Of a DNA stretch of 64,000 nucleotides, positions 1 to 8,679 are shown one piece after another. The stretch is taken from positions 62,001-126,000 of the forward strand of contig NZ_BBXG01000003.1 of NCBI RefSeq assembly GCF_001570605.1, written 5' to 3'. Position 1 is the stretch's first letter. Each line of letters opens with the position of its first letter. The notes below the pieces were generated by a model. That model ran no database searches. It was not told where the DNA came from and saw only the letters and a program-made list of their open reading frames with translations. This DNA comes from Herbidospora cretacea (lineage in GTDB: Bacteria > Actinomycetota > Actinomycetes > Streptosporangiales > Streptosporangiaceae). The translations under genes and the position numbers were made by a program.

Positions 1-974
1 TGGTCGGCTCCCACCTTGGGCGTCGATGTCGGCTTGTCTTGGGAGAGGGCACTTGTATGGACGCCTATCCGTGCCTCCGCCGTGAGCCCGGCCCAAGCGT
101 GAATCGGCTCTGCGGCGACGCTGTCGGGTCGGTCATCTCCGAAGAGCGGCATCACGGTTGGACATTCCGTGTCGAATGGCTCATGCGAGGGTTCCGCCTG
201 TCGTTGGCCATCCGACTCGGAACCCGTCGAAGCTAAGCGCGACATTTCCTGAAGTGACGCGGAGAACCCCTGTTGGGCTACTTCGAGGGCTTCTGCGAGG
301 TCGCCCCTAGCCCACCTCTCCAACGCCTCCGCATGGAGCCGCGACCCGGTGCACTCGGACCCGTTCCGAACCTGCTCCAGGATCGGCGCGACCTTCGCAA
401 GGTCTACCGTCGCCTGCCTTCGGGCCGCAAGCAGATCAGCAGGTCCCCGGCCGGATCGGCGCACGACCGTCGACGCCACGAAGAGCCGCAGTTCGTCGGC
501 CTCCGAGCGCCAGCCCGACCCCTCCAGCTCATCCGCCCCCGCCGCGCACTCGCCGAGGAGCACGTCGTCCGGCCTCGTCTCGGTCTGGGCCACCCGTGCC
601 CGGAGCATAACGTCGAGGGCTCTCCGCTCCCACCCCGCGCGTCCCAGCCGCCGGAATTCCCTGAGGGCCGTCGACGCCGTGTCCTCGGCCCGGCGAACGT
701 CGCCGGTCAGCAGTTCGACCGTCGCGAGCAGGAGCCGGGCGGATGCCGTCGGGCCGGGCGAGGTCAGGTCGGGCAGGGCGAGTTCCAGGAGCATCCGCGC
801 CTCACCGGGCAGGCGTGCTCCGACGAGTGCCGAGGCGAAGGCGGCGCGGGTGAGGGCCAGACGGTCCGGGGAGTCGTACAGGCGATCCTCGGCCGCGAGA
901 TGGACGTCGAACGCCGCCAGGATGTCGGCACGCCGGGCCGCGGCGAACGGGCCGTAGGGCTCAGGCGCGGACAC
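1..974 (-). CDS. Hypothetical protein, partial (runs off left edge), possible TPR/CHAT-type partner of the adjacent sigma factor
   Basis: The reading frame is open from a GTG at 974 to the window edge (about 324 codons). It overlaps the end of the upstream gene by 14 bases, so the two are probably translated together. The protein is rich in Ala, Leu, Arg and Glu, with helical repeats that look TPR-like in the first 250 residues, then a less ordered Ser/Thr/Pro-rich stretch. In actinobacteria a sigma-70-like gene followed by a small protein and a TPR or CHAT-domain protein is a recurring arrangement; placing this gene in that group is inference, because the C-terminus is outside the window. 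No catalytic motif is visible in the part seen. Confidence 0.55.
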   Translation of the reverse strand, partial: MSAPEPYGPFAAARRADILAAFDVHLAAEDRLYDSPDRLALTRAAFASALVGARLPGEARMLLELALPDLTSPGPTASARLLLATVELLTGDVRRAEDTASTALREFRRLGRAGWERRALDVMLRARVAQTETRPDDVLLGECAAGADELEGSGWRSEADELRLFVASTVVRRSGRGPADLLAARRQATVDLAKVAPILEQVRNGSECTGSRLHAEALERWARGDLAEALEVAQQGFSASLQEMSRLASTGSESDGQRQAEPSHEPFDTECPTVMPLFGDDRPDSVAAEPIHAWAGLTAEARIGVHTSALSQDKPTSTPKVGAD

Positions 975-1422
975 GCAGCCAGCGGGTGACCACCGGGGGA
1001 TCGCTCGGCCGGTGGTAGGCCACGCTCACCCAGCCGGGCGGCAGGCCGGTCACCGCGAACTGGCCGTCTGAGGAGGGGACCCGGACCTTCGCCAGGTGGG
1101 GGGTGCGGATCTCGACGTAGGCGCTGGGAGCCGGTGGGGGACTGACCTGCCCGGCGATCTCCAGTAGGCCGTCGGTGACGGTCGTCTCGACGTCGAGGGT
1201 CGTCTCCCCGGCCGCGAAACGGTGCATCTGGGGCCTCCCATCAGCCCGGGCGCCGGAGGCCGCCGCCAGATCGGCCGGCGCCGCCACGACGCAGCCGGGC
1301 AGACGCATGGCCAGCGCGGCCATCGCGTCGGTCGCGAGCCGGCGGGGAGCCGGGTCGGCGTGTGCGGCCAGGCGCATCGAGGCCAGCAGATAGGTCTCCA
1401 GCGCGGTGTCGTCGGTGGTCAA
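961..1422 (-). CDS. Hypothetical protein with C-terminal beta-sandwich-like domain
   Basis: This 153-residue protein starts at a TTG, chosen because a strong GGGAGGGG ribosome site lies seven bases upstream; an internal ATG at codon 17 is the alternative. The first 60 residues look helical. The last 80 (containing TLDVETTVTDG and FAVTGLPPGWVSV) resemble the small carboxypeptidase-regulatory-like beta-sandwich found in proteins encoded beside ECF-type sigma factors. It lies 53 bases after the sigma-like gene and overlaps the next gene, so the three probably form one transcript. No enzyme motif is present. A role in a sensing complex with the sigma factor is inferred from position only. Confidence 0.6.
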   Translation of the reverse strand: MTTDDTALETYLLASMRLAAHADPAPRRLATDAMAALAMRLPGCVVAAPADLAAASGARADGRPQMHRFAAGETTLDVETTVTDGLLEIAGQVSPPPAPSAYVEIRTPHLAKVRVPSSDGQFAVTGLPPGWVSVAYHRPSDPPVVTRWLRVRA

Positions 1423-1475
1423 GGGGGATCCCCTCCCGTCATCGTTCCTGGCCGGCCGGACCTGCGTGGCTCGGG

Positions 1476-2033
1476 TCAGTGCTCAACGGGGTCCTCCGCG
1501 AGCAGGGTCCGGAGTTTGGCCGAACATCGTTTCTTGGTGGGGCCCACGCTGCCGACCGGAAGCTGCATCCGGGCTGCGACCTGGGCGTTCCGGGCGTCGG
1601 GGTTGAGGGCGAAGAGGCGGAGCATGGTCCGGCAGGGCTCGTCCAGGCGGGACACGCGGGACCACAGCGTGCGCCCGTAGTCGGCGTCGACGATCTCCGT
1701 CGTCGGGTCGGGCGTCAGAAACGTGGGGTGTTCGTACAGGTCAGGTGGGTCGGTGGGGAACTCCTGGCCGGCCTTGCGGCCGAGCCGGAGCGCCTCGCGG
1801 CGGGTGGTGGTCATCAGCCACGCGCCGATCGCCTGCGGGTCGCGGATGCGGTCGACGCTCTCGACCAGCCTCAGCCACGCTCCCTGTACGGCGTCCGCCG
1901 CGTCGGCCGTCCCCAGGCCCGCCGCCCGTGCCACGGCCCACATGCGGCTGTTGAAGCAGGCGACCAACTCGGACCACGCGTGGTCGTCGAGCAGATCGAG
2001 GGGGATCGATTCGTCGTGAACCTCGAAAAGCAC
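1476..2033 (-). CDS. RNA polymerase sigma-70-like (ECF-type) factor
   Basis: The protein has a region-2-like segment (ELVACFNSRMWAVAR to DAVQGAWLRLVE, then GAWLMTTTRREALRL) and a region-4-like helix-turn-helix near the C-terminus (NAQVAARMQLPVGSVGPTKKR). It would direct core RNA polymerase to a private set of promoters. The GTG at 2033 was chosen because AAGGG lies just upstream and the sigma domain begins soon after it; the frame stays open to an ATG at 2159, which would add 42 residues of poor quality. No anti-sigma gene is adjacent; the two downstream genes may take that part. Divergence from the well-known ECF groups leaves its class undefined. Confidence 0.8.
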   Translation of the reverse strand: MLFEVHDESIPLDLLDDHAWSELVACFNSRMWAVARAAGLGTADAADAVQGAWLRLVESVDRIRDPQAIGAWLMTTTRREALRLGRKAGQEFPTDPPDLYEHPTFLTPDPTTEIVDADYGRTLWSRVSRLDEPCRTMLRLFALNPDARNAQVAARMQLPVGSVGPTKKRCSAKLRTLLAEDPVEH

Positions 2034-2267
2034 GCGTCCCTTACCCTTTCCGCACCGGACTTCACCGACTGTGCTGACAGAGGAGCGTTGCGTGAGCAAC
2101 TCTAGCCGTGGTGTCCGGCGCGGCCCGGTGGGATCGGCGAATTCCGGAAGGGTGGTCAACTTCCGTGATCGCGGCGATTTGAGGCCCCAGGGTTCGGCCG
2201 GCCCTCCGGTAATCGGTATGACCCTCCTCTGGTGCCTCGCCGCGACGGACGGTAGTCTCTCCTAGAG

Positions 2268-2277
2268 TCACTAGTGA
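2268..2277. promoter_or_regulatory. Palindrome in the sigma factor / DUF3145 divergent region
   Basis: The sequence TCACTAGTGA is a perfect 10-base palindrome 57 bases upstream of the DUF3145 start. The 300-base region between the sigma-like gene (start 2033) and 2334 holds no gene and must carry both promoters. A regulator-binding role is inferred; no paired copy was found elsewhere in the window. Confidence 0.25.
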
Positions 2278-2333
2278 TCATCCCTGTATGAGGCCGTTGG
2301 GGAAGGCGTACCTCGTACGAATCGGGAGGTCCG

Positions 2334-2831
2334 GTGGCTGCTGCACGTGGCGTCCTGTACGTCCACTCGGCTCAGCCTGCGCTGTGCCCACATATCGAGT
2401 GGGCCGTCGCAGGCATTCTTGGCGTTCCCGTCGACCTGACGTGGACGCCCCAGCCCGCTGCGCCCGGGGCCCTGCGCGCCCAGGCCGAATGGGAGGGGCC
2501 CGCCGGCGTCGCCGCCAAGATCACCTCATCGCTGATGGGGTGGCAGCGCATCCGCTTTGAGATCACCGAGGATCCATCGCAGGGTAGCGACGGCGCGCGC
2601 CATGCGTACACCCCTGCCCTGGGGGCCTTCACCGCGCCCATCGGCGCCAACGGCGACATCATGATCCCGGAGGACCGCCTCCGGAACGTCATGCTCATGG
2701 CCGCCCAGGGCCGCGCCGTGCTGGAGGACGAACTCGACAAACTGCTCGGCAAGCAGTGGGACGAGGAACTGGAGTCCTTCCGCTACGCGGGCGAGGGCGC
2801 CCCGGTCCGCTGGCTCCACGCCGCCGTCTGA
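2334..2831 (+). CDS. DUF3145 domain-containing protein
   Basis: This 165-residue cytoplasmic protein matches the actinobacterial DUF3145 family over its full length, from the N-terminal GVLYVHSAQPALCPHIEWA block to the C-terminal KQWDEELESFRYAGEG block. The GTG start has a GGGAGGT ribosome site just upstream. The family is of unknown function and is widely kept in actinobacteria, often near the fatty-acid operon, as it is here (3 kb from accD). No membrane segment, signal peptide or catalytic motif is visible. It is transcribed alone and followed by a hairpin terminator. Confidence 0.92.
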   Translation: MAAARGVLYVHSAQPALCPHIEWAVAGILGVPVDLTWTPQPAAPGALRAQAEWEGPAGVAAKITSSLMGWQRIRFEITEDPSQGSDGARHAYTPALGAFTAPIGANGDIMIPEDRLRNVMLMAAQGRAVLEDELDKLLGKQWDEELESFRYAGEGAPVRWLHAAV

Positions 2832-2888
2832 CCCGAAGACACCCCGGCCGGGCCCGCCTTACCCGGCCGCCACCCTCCCCGCGCGAAC

Positions 2889-2913
2889 GGCGCCCGGCCC
2901 TGTGCCGGGCGCC
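2889..2913 (+). terminator. Hairpin terminator after the DUF3145 gene
   Basis: Arms GGCGCCCGG and CCGGGCGCC form a perfect nine-base-pair stem with a seven-base loop, 57 bases after the stop codon. There is no long T-run, which is common for actinomycete terminators. Confidence 0.55.
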
Positions 2914-2957
2914 TTCGGCCGTTCCGCGAGAACTGAGGATCCGCGCGTGTAGCCCAG

Positions 2958-3025
2958 TGATCCCAGCGGTAGAGCACTCGCCTTACAAGCGACGGGTCAC
3001 TGGTTCGAACCCCGTGCCGCCCACC
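2958..3025 (+). pseudogene. Degraded tRNA-Val(TAC) copy
   Basis: The segment keeps the D-arm (CAGCGGTAGAGC), the anticodon loop CTTACAA and the T-loop GGTTCGAACC, and ends with GCCGCCCACC. The 5' acceptor strand GGGCGG of the intact tRNA-Val at 28215-28289 is missing, the anticodon stem has a closing C-C mismatch and the T-stem is imperfect. It is therefore unlikely to make a functional tRNA. A second fragment lies at 5849-5878 in the same orientation, so the two bracket the LVIVD/DUF305 block. Confidence 0.7.
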
Positions 3026-3253
3026 TGCGCGAAGATCCAGTTGCTGATCCCGTCTTCATGCGGAAGACGAGATCCGAGGCGGCCGGATGGTCGGCCTGTT
3101 TCTCATGGAGAGCCTTGAGTGCCTCCACGCACCGGCGCGGGAGCTTGAGCGGCCGATGAGACTTGACGGTCTTGGTGTCTCCCGTCCGCCGGATGGACTG
3201 CCGGACGTAGACGGCGAGTTACTCATGCCCCCGCCGAAGGCGGCTTCGCGAAT

Positions 3254-3283
3254 GCGGCCCTCGCCCGACGGGGCGAGGGCCGC
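3254..3283 (-). terminator. Strong hairpin terminator of the LVIVD-repeat gene
   Basis: Two perfect 13-base arms (GCGGCCCTCGCCC and its complement) enclose a GACG loop 13 bases past the stop codon at 3297. The 430 bases between the DUF3145 gene and this point hold only terminator hairpins, the tRNA remnant and a small inverted repeat (GTCTTC/GAAGAC near 3050). Confidence 0.7.
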
Positions 3284-3296
3284 GAATCAGGGCTGA

Positions 3297-4688
3297 CTAG
3301 TGCTTCTTGTCCTTGTAGGACGGCTGCGTCTGCACGTTGAAGCCGTCCATCTTCACGCTGTTGGCCTGGTTCGTACGGGGGTCGTTGATCTTGAGCACAT
3401 CGAAGCCCCGGGTGAACTCGGAACCGTAGATGTAACCGTTGTAGTAGTAGGCCGACCAGTAACCGTCACCGAGGTTCTCGCCGGGACCGCGCTCGAAGTA
3501 GCCGATCTCGTGCGGGTTGGCGGAGTCGGTGAAGTCCCAGATCGAGACGCCTCCCTGGTACCAGGCCTGGACCATGATGTCGCGGCCCTTGACCGGGATC
3601 AGCGAGCCGTTGTGGGCCACGCAGTTCTCGGTGTCGGCCTGGTGGCGGGCGATCTTGAAGTAGCTGCGGAAGGTCATCTGACCGTCCGCGATGTCAAAGA
3701 TGGCGTTCGCGCCGCGGTTCGGTCCGATCGCCTCGTTGCAGGTGGCGGCGCTGCCGCCGCCCAGCTCGTCGGTGAAGATGACCTTGTCGCCCTCGTTGTT
3801 GAACGTGGCGGAGTGCCAGAAGGCGAAGTTCTCGTCGTCACGGACGACGTCGAGAACGGCGGGGGCCTCCGGGTTGCGGATGTCCAGCAGGATGCCCTCG
3901 CCCATGCACGCGCCCGCCGCGACGCCCTTCTCCGGGTACGCGGTGATGTCGTGGCAGCCGGTGGTGGCCGACGTGCGGTAGGGGTAGGGGAGGTTCTCGC
4001 CCGGGTTGCCGCCGTCCGGGAACAGATTCGGCGTGGCGACGACCGAGGCGGCGGTCGGGTCGTTCAGCGGCACCTTGACGATCGAGATCAGGTCATGGGG
4101 CGGCTGGCAGTCCGGGAACGACGCCGAGGGGCTGTAGGAGGAGATGTACAGGTAGACGCTCGCCTTGTCCGTGCCGGGGACGAGCGTGTGGGTGTGCGAA
4201 CCGCAGTTGGTCTCGATCGACTTGACGTAGCGCGGGTTGGCCTTGTCGCTGATGTCGAAGACCCGGATACCCTCCCACGACGACTTGATCGCGGCCGACT
4301 GGCTCACGCTGGTGCAGGAGTCGTCGCTGCGGGAGGAGTCGACGGAACCGAACAGCAGGTTGCCGTAGACGGAGATGTCCATCTGCGACCCGGGACACAG
4401 CACCGAGCTGACCAGCTTCGGCTTCTTCGGGTGCTTGATGTCGTAGACGGAGAAGCCGCCGTAGTTGCCGACGTAGGCGTAGTCGCCCTGGAAGGCGATG
4501 TCGGTGTTGATGGTGGTGAGCAGGGAGTCGGGTCGCGGCAGGTTCGCGACGTGCTGGACGTTGTCGCTCATGTCGATAGCGCCGGGGGGCAGGATGTCAG
4601 CGGCCTGAGCCGGTGTCGTGGAGAGCGTAAGCGCTCCGGCGGCACCGAGCACGGCGAGTAAACGCCCAACTCTGCGGAGGGGGGACAT
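3297..4688 (-). CDS. Secreted LVIVD-repeat (beta-propeller-like) protein
   Basis: The protein has a Sec signal peptide (RR, then a hydrophobic stretch ending PAQAA, cleavage near residue 30) and then about 430 residues of LVIVD-type repeats, recognisable as YVGNYGGFSVYDI, GIRVFDISDKANP, GILLDIRNPEAP and GVSIWDFTDSANP. Such repeats form a propeller-like extracellular fold; the ligand is unknown. The ATG at 4688 was chosen over an upstream start because GGAGG sits eight bases before it. It is divergent from the DUF305 lipoprotein gene. The two families occur together in many actinomycetes, which suggests a joint extracellular role, possibly metal- or redox-related (inference). Confidence 0.88.
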   Translation of the reverse strand: MSPLRRVGRLLAVLGAAGALTLSTTPAQAADILPPGAIDMSDNVQHVANLPRPDSLLTTINTDIAFQGDYAYVGNYGGFSVYDIKHPKKPKLVSSVLCPGSQMDISVYGNLLFGSVDSSRSDDSCTSVSQSAAIKSSWEGIRVFDISDKANPRYVKSIETNCGSHTHTLVPGTDKASVYLYISSYSPSASFPDCQPPHDLISIVKVPLNDPTAASVVATPNLFPDGGNPGENLPYPYRTSATTGCHDITAYPEKGVAAGACMGEGILLDIRNPEAPAVLDVVRDDENFAFWHSATFNNEGDKVIFTDELGGGSAATCNEAIGPNRGANAIFDIADGQMTFRSYFKIARHQADTENCVAHNGSLIPVKGRDIMVQAWYQGGVSIWDFTDSANPHEIGYFERGPGENLGDGYWSAYYYNGYIYGSEFTRGFDVLKINDPRTNQANSVKMDGFNVQTQPSYKDKKH

Positions 4689-4914
4689 TGAGGGAACCTC
4701 CGGGTAAAAGGTGGCAAACACCCCTTATGGTTTCTTTACCCAGGCCCTCAATCAAGTCGTCAATATGTCACATATTTCCTACGATCCGCCTCCTTTACTG
4801 TCACAAGCCCAGGCCTTAGGTTCCTCAGGAGGCCCGAAAGGGGGACGGGTGCGCACATATCCCCTCATCATGACCAGGCACAATCGCTCCGCGACCACAG
4901 CCGGAAGGACCGAA
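4689..4914. promoter_or_regulatory. AT-rich divergent promoter region of the LVIVD and DUF305 genes
   Basis: This stretch is clearly richer in A and T than its surroundings, notably around 4745-4800. On the minus strand it contains TTGACG followed 19 bases later by TAAAGA, a possible promoter for the LVIVD gene. No clear operator palindrome was found. Confidence 0.4.
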
Positions 4915-5613
4915 ATGCGCCGCGTTCCCGCCCCGAGCGCCGATCCCCATGCGCTCGGAGCTCTCCCGCTCCGCCAGGCCGGGACCACCGCGGTCAGGGC
5001 TCTCCTGAGCATCGCGGGGGCCACCGTGCTCTTGACCGCCTGCTCGTCTCCTGCCGACCCGCCCAAGGTCATCACCGACGCCCCGGTCATCGTCCCCGGC
5101 AAACCGGGCGAGGTCGCCGCCACCCTCAGCCCCGGCCAGACTTTCGCCCCCCTGCCGTCCCCCACGATCAATGCCACCGACGTCCGCTACGTCCAGGACA
5201 TGATCGTCCACCACCGCCAAGCCCTCGAAATGGCCGCGCTGGCCCCCGACCGCGCCCAGTCCCCCCGCCTGAAGTCCCTGGCCGACCGCATCCACGACGC
5301 CCAGGGCCCCGAGATCAAGGCCATGACCACCTGGCTCGAAGAAGAGGGTCTGCGCGAATCCGACCACCACGCCGACCACGCCACGATGCCCGGCATGGCC
5401 ACCCCCGCCCAGCTCACCGACCTCCGCAACGCCAAGGGCGAATCCTTCGACACCCTCTTCCTCACCCTGATGATCGCCCACCACAAGGGCGCCATCACCA
5501 TGGCAGAGACCCAATTGATCAACGGCTCCCACGACCGCGTCCTCACCTGGGCCCAGGACGTCGTCGCCGAACAGAGCGCCGAGATCACCCGCCTCCAGCG
5601 CCTGCTCGGCTAG
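4915..5613 (+). CDS. DUF305 domain-containing lipoprotein
   Basis: The N-terminus is a long lipoprotein signal ending in a lipobox, LLTAC, about 42 residues in. The rest is a DUF305 domain, a ferritin-like four-helix fold with conserved His/Met-rich helices: DMIVHHRQALEMA in the first half and LMIAHHKGAITMAE in the second, plus a HHADHATMPGM linker typical of metal-binding members. The start at ATG 4915 has GGAAGGA six bases upstream; a further in-frame ATG lies at 4870. The mature protein would face outward on the membrane. DUF305 proteins are often linked to copper handling; whether this one binds metal is inference from the His/Met pattern. Confidence 0.9.
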   Translation: MRRVPAPSADPHALGALPLRQAGTTAVRALLSIAGATVLLTACSSPADPPKVITDAPVIVPGKPGEVAATLSPGQTFAPLPSPTINATDVRYVQDMIVHHRQALEMAALAPDRAQSPRLKSLADRIHDAQGPEIKAMTTWLEEEGLRESDHHADHATMPGMATPAQLTDLRNAKGESFDTLFLTLMIAHHKGAITMAETQLINGSHDRVLTWAQDVVAEQSAEITRLQRLLG

Positions 5614-5848
5614 CAGCCCGCTGAGGATCTTGTCGGCGGGTGGCGCCCTGCACCTGTGCTGACCTCGGTTGCGAGTGAGCCCAGGCGTTGTCGAGGGTGC
5701 CGATGTAATGTCATCGCCGGTTGCCCCGGGCGGCTCCAGGCGCTCTCGGCCCTGCGACGCGGTCGTCATCACGATCGCCGACCGCCTCGGGCTGAGGGAG
5801 GCCGCCACCGTCGACCAAAGGCGCTGGTCCGGTCTCCTCCTGGGTTGA

Positions 5849-5878
5849 CTTGCAAGCGAGGGGTCACCGGTTCGAACC
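5849..5878 (+). pseudogene. Fragment of a tRNA-Val 3' half
   Basis: Thirty bases from the anticodon loop to the T-loop match the intact tRNA-Val at 28215-28289 at 28 positions and the remnant at 2982-3011 at 27 positions. Neither the 5' half nor a paired acceptor end is present. The 350 bases between the DUF305 gene and accD hold no other recognisable feature. Confidence 0.6.
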
Positions 5879-5965
5879 GATGGCCGATGGGTCCCCAGCC
5901 CGCCGGAACGCCGAAACGCCGCCCCTCCACCAGGAGAGACGGCGCTTCGGACGTACGGAGAAGAA

Positions 5966-7390
5966 CTACAGCGGGATGTTCCCGTGGGCGCCGCGCGCCG
6001 GGGTCGCCCGGGCGATCACCTTGGCGATGGCTCCCCGGGTCTCCTCGGGCTTGATCACTTCGTCGACCACGCCCAGGTCGATGGCCTTGTCGAGGCCGCC
6101 GGCGATCTTCTCGTGCTCCTCGGCCAGCCGGTGTTCGAGGTCGGCGCGCTCCTCCTCGGGAGCGGCCGCGAGCTCGCGGCGCTTGAGGATGCGGACCGCC
6201 GCGACCGCGCCCATGACCGCGATCTGGGCCGTCGGCCAGGCGAACACCTTGGTCGCGCCGAGGGCGCGGGAGTTCATGGCGATGTAGGCGCCGCCGTAGG
6301 ACTTGCGGGTCACCAGCGTCACGCGGGGCACCGAGGCCTCGGCGAAGGCGTGGAGGAGCTTGGCGCCGCGGCGGACCACGCCGTCGTGCTCCTGGCCCAC
6401 GCCGGGCAGGTAGCCGGGCACGTCGACCAGGACGACGAGCGGAACCCCGAAGGCATCGCACATCCGGACGAACCGGGCCGCCTTCTCCGCCGACGTCGAG
6501 TCGAGGCAGCCGCCCAGGCGCATCGGGTTGTTGGCGATGACGCCCACGGTACGGCCGCCGAGACGGCCCAGGGTCGTCACGATGTTCGGCGCCCACTTGG
6601 GGTGGAGCTCCACGCCGGGCTCGTCGAGCAGGCCGTTGACCAGCGGCTTCACGTCGTAGGCGCGGCGCACGTTCTCGGGGAGCAGGGTGGAGAAGTCGAC
6701 CTCGCCGACCTCGCTCAGCCTGACCCGGCCCTGGTGGCCGAGCAGGGTCGCGAGCTGCCGGGCCTTGAGCAGGGCCTCGGGCTCGGACTTGGTCACGACG
6801 TGGACCACGCCGCTGCGCTTGCTGTGCGGCTCGGGGCCGCCCAGCGAGGCCATGTCGATGGTCTCGCCGGTCACCGAACGGACGACGTCGGGGCCGGTCA
6901 CGAAGATGCGGCCCTCGTCGGCGAGGATCACGATGTCGGTCAGCGCGGGGCCGTAGGCCGCGCCGCCCGCCGCCGCGCCGACGACGACGGAGATCTGCGG
7001 CACGATGCCCGACGCCTTGGTCATGGCCGCGAAGACGCGGCCGACCGCGTGGAGGGACTCCACGCCCTCGGCGAGGCGCGCCCCGCCCGAGTGCCAGACG
7101 CCGATGATCGGCACGCGCTCGCGGACGGCCACGTCGTAGGCGTGGACGATGTGCTCGCAGCCCTCCGAGCCCATCGCGCCACCCTGGAAGCGGGCGTCGC
7201 TGCAGAACGCCACCACGGGGACGCCCTCGACGCGGCCGGTGACCGCCAGGGCCCCGCTCTTGTCCTGCGGCGTGATGAGCCGCATGGAACCCTCGTCGAG
7301 CAGGTGGCCCAGCCGGACGACGGGATCGCGGGGGTCGGCCGCCTCCTGGTCGGAGGCGGCGGTCACCACCCTGTTGTCAACGACAGTCAT
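5966..7390 (-). CDS. accD: Acyl-CoA carboxylase carboxyltransferase (beta) subunit of the fatty-acid operon
   Basis: A 474-residue carboxyltransferase with the two crotonase-like halves of the family. Oxyanion-type glycine motifs are visible in each half: HSGGARLAEGV near residue 105 and KSYGGAYIAMNS near 370. It transfers carboxyl from carboxybiotin to acetyl- or another acyl-CoA, giving the malonyl-CoA used by FabD. It is the last gene of the fabD-fabH-acpP-fabF-accD operon, 16 bases after fabF, the same position accD6 holds after kasB in Mycobacterium tuberculosis. The biotinylated alpha subunit must be encoded elsewhere. Substrate chain length cannot be read from sequence alone. Confidence 0.93.
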   Translation of the reverse strand: MTVVDNRVVTAASDQEAADPRDPVVRLGHLLDEGSMRLITPQDKSGALAVTGRVEGVPVVAFCSDARFQGGAMGSEGCEHIVHAYDVAVRERVPIIGVWHSGGARLAEGVESLHAVGRVFAAMTKASGIVPQISVVVGAAAGGAAYGPALTDIVILADEGRIFVTGPDVVRSVTGETIDMASLGGPEPHSKRSGVVHVVTKSEPEALLKARQLATLLGHQGRVRLSEVGEVDFSTLLPENVRRAYDVKPLVNGLLDEPGVELHPKWAPNIVTTLGRLGGRTVGVIANNPMRLGGCLDSTSAEKAARFVRMCDAFGVPLVVLVDVPGYLPGVGQEHDGVVRRGAKLLHAFAEASVPRVTLVTRKSYGGAYIAMNSRALGATKVFAWPTAQIAVMGAVAAVRILKRRELAAAPEEERADLEHRLAEEHEKIAGGLDKAIDLGVVDEVIKPEETRGAIAKVIARATPARGAHGNIPL

Positions 7391-7406
7391 TGCGTCCCTC
7401 TCAAGA

Positions 7407-8639
7407 TCAAGCAGAGGTGAAGGCCACGGCGACGTTGTGGCCGCCGAAGCCGAAGGAGTTGTTGATCGCGGCGAGCTGGCCGTCGGGGAGCTTGCGCGGC
7501 TCGCCCACCACGAGGTCGACGTCGAGGCCGTCGGCCGGGTCGTCGAGGTTGGCGGTGGCCGGTACGAGGCGCTCGCTCAGCGCCAGGATCGTGAAGATCG
7601 ACTCGATGCCGCCGGCGCCGCCCAGCAGGTGGCCGGTCATGGACTTGGTGGAGGTGACGAGCGGGGCGCCGGGGAGCGCCTCACGGATCGCGCGTGCCTC
7701 GATCTCGTCGCCGACGGGCGTCGAGGTGGCGTGGGCGTTGACGTGGCGGATGTCGGCGGCCGACAGGCCCGCGTCGGCGACGGCCGTCAGCATCGCGGTC
7801 TTGCCGCCGATGCCGGTCGGCTCCGGTGCGGAGATGTGGTGGCCGTCGGAGGTGATGCCGACGCCGGCCGCGACCGCGTAGATCTTCGCGCCGCGAGCCT
7901 TGGCGTGCTCCTCCGACTCCAGGACGACGATGCCGGCGCCCTCACCGAGCACGAACCCGTCGCGGCCCTTGTCGAAGGGGCGCGAGGCGCGGTGGGGCTC
8001 GTCGTTGCGGGTCGACATGGCCCGCATCGCGGCGAACGAGGCGATGTTGAGCGGGTGGATCGCGGCCTCGCTGCCGCCGGCGACGACGACGTCGGCGCGG
8101 CCGGACCGGATCATCTCGATGGCGTAGCCGATCGACTCGGCGCCGGTCGCGCAGGCGCTGACCGTGGCGTGGGTGCCCGCGCGGGCGCCCAGGTCGATGG
8201 AGATCCAGCCCGCGGCGCCGTTGGGCATGAGCATCGGGACGGTGTACGGCGAGAGCCGGTTCCACCCCTTGTCCCGGTAGGTGTCGTAGGCGTTGAGGAT
8301 CGTGTTGATGCCGCCGATGCCGGAGCCGACGACCACGCCGAGCCGGGTGGGCTCGATCTCGGGTGCACCGGCGTCCTGCCAGGCCTGCCGGGCGGCGATC
8401 AGGGCGAACTGCTCATAGCGGTCGAGACGCCTGGCCTCGGGGCGGGGCAGCACCTCACCGGGGTCGACCGCCGCCAGTCCGGCGAACTTCACCGGGACGG
8501 TGTCGACCCATTCGTCGGTGAGGGTGCGGATTCCCGACCGCCCGTCGAGGAGCGCCGACCAGGATGAGGCGACGTCTCCACCAAGGGGCGTCGTCATGCC
8601 GAGTCCGGTGACCACGACTCGCACCCGGTTGGTACTCAC
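7407..8639 (-). CDS. fabF: Beta-ketoacyl-ACP synthase II
   Basis: A full-length (410-residue) condensing enzyme that elongates acyl-ACP with malonyl-ACP. The Cys-His-His triad is visible: the nucleophile in SACATGAES near 165, NAHATSTPVGD near 305 and GHLLGGAGGIE near 340. The N-terminal VVVTGLGMTTPLG and C-terminal NSFGFGGHN motifs are typical. It follows acpP by 40 bases and precedes accD by 16, so it belongs to the same transcript. Only one KAS II gene is present, unlike the kasA-kasB pair of mycobacteria. Confidence 0.97.
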   Translation of the reverse strand: MSTNRVRVVVTGLGMTTPLGGDVASSWSALLDGRSGIRTLTDEWVDTVPVKFAGLAAVDPGEVLPRPEARRLDRYEQFALIAARQAWQDAGAPEIEPTRLGVVVGSGIGGINTILNAYDTYRDKGWNRLSPYTVPMLMPNGAAGWISIDLGARAGTHATVSACATGAESIGYAIEMIRSGRADVVVAGGSEAAIHPLNIASFAAMRAMSTRNDEPHRASRPFDKGRDGFVLGEGAGIVVLESEEHAKARGAKIYAVAAGVGITSDGHHISAPEPTGIGGKTAMLTAVADAGLSAADIRHVNAHATSTPVGDEIEARAIREALPGAPLVTSTKSMTGHLLGGAGGIESIFTILALSERLVPATANLDDPADGLDVDLVVGEPRKLPDGQLAAINNSFGFGGHNVAVAFTSA

Positions 8640-8679
8640 TTTGGTTGCACTCCTCTACGGTCGAACGGTTGAGCGTGGA

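Noticed and set aside
2958-3025. Functional tRNA-Val
   Set aside because: No 5' acceptor strand pairs with the 3' end and the anticodon and T stems have mismatches.
3300-4661. Long open frame on the plus strand opposite the LVIVD gene
   Set aside because: It is the antisense shadow of a high-GC gene; the residue content is Val/Gly/Arg/Asp-rich without any fold, and the minus-strand gene has a signal peptide and repeats.
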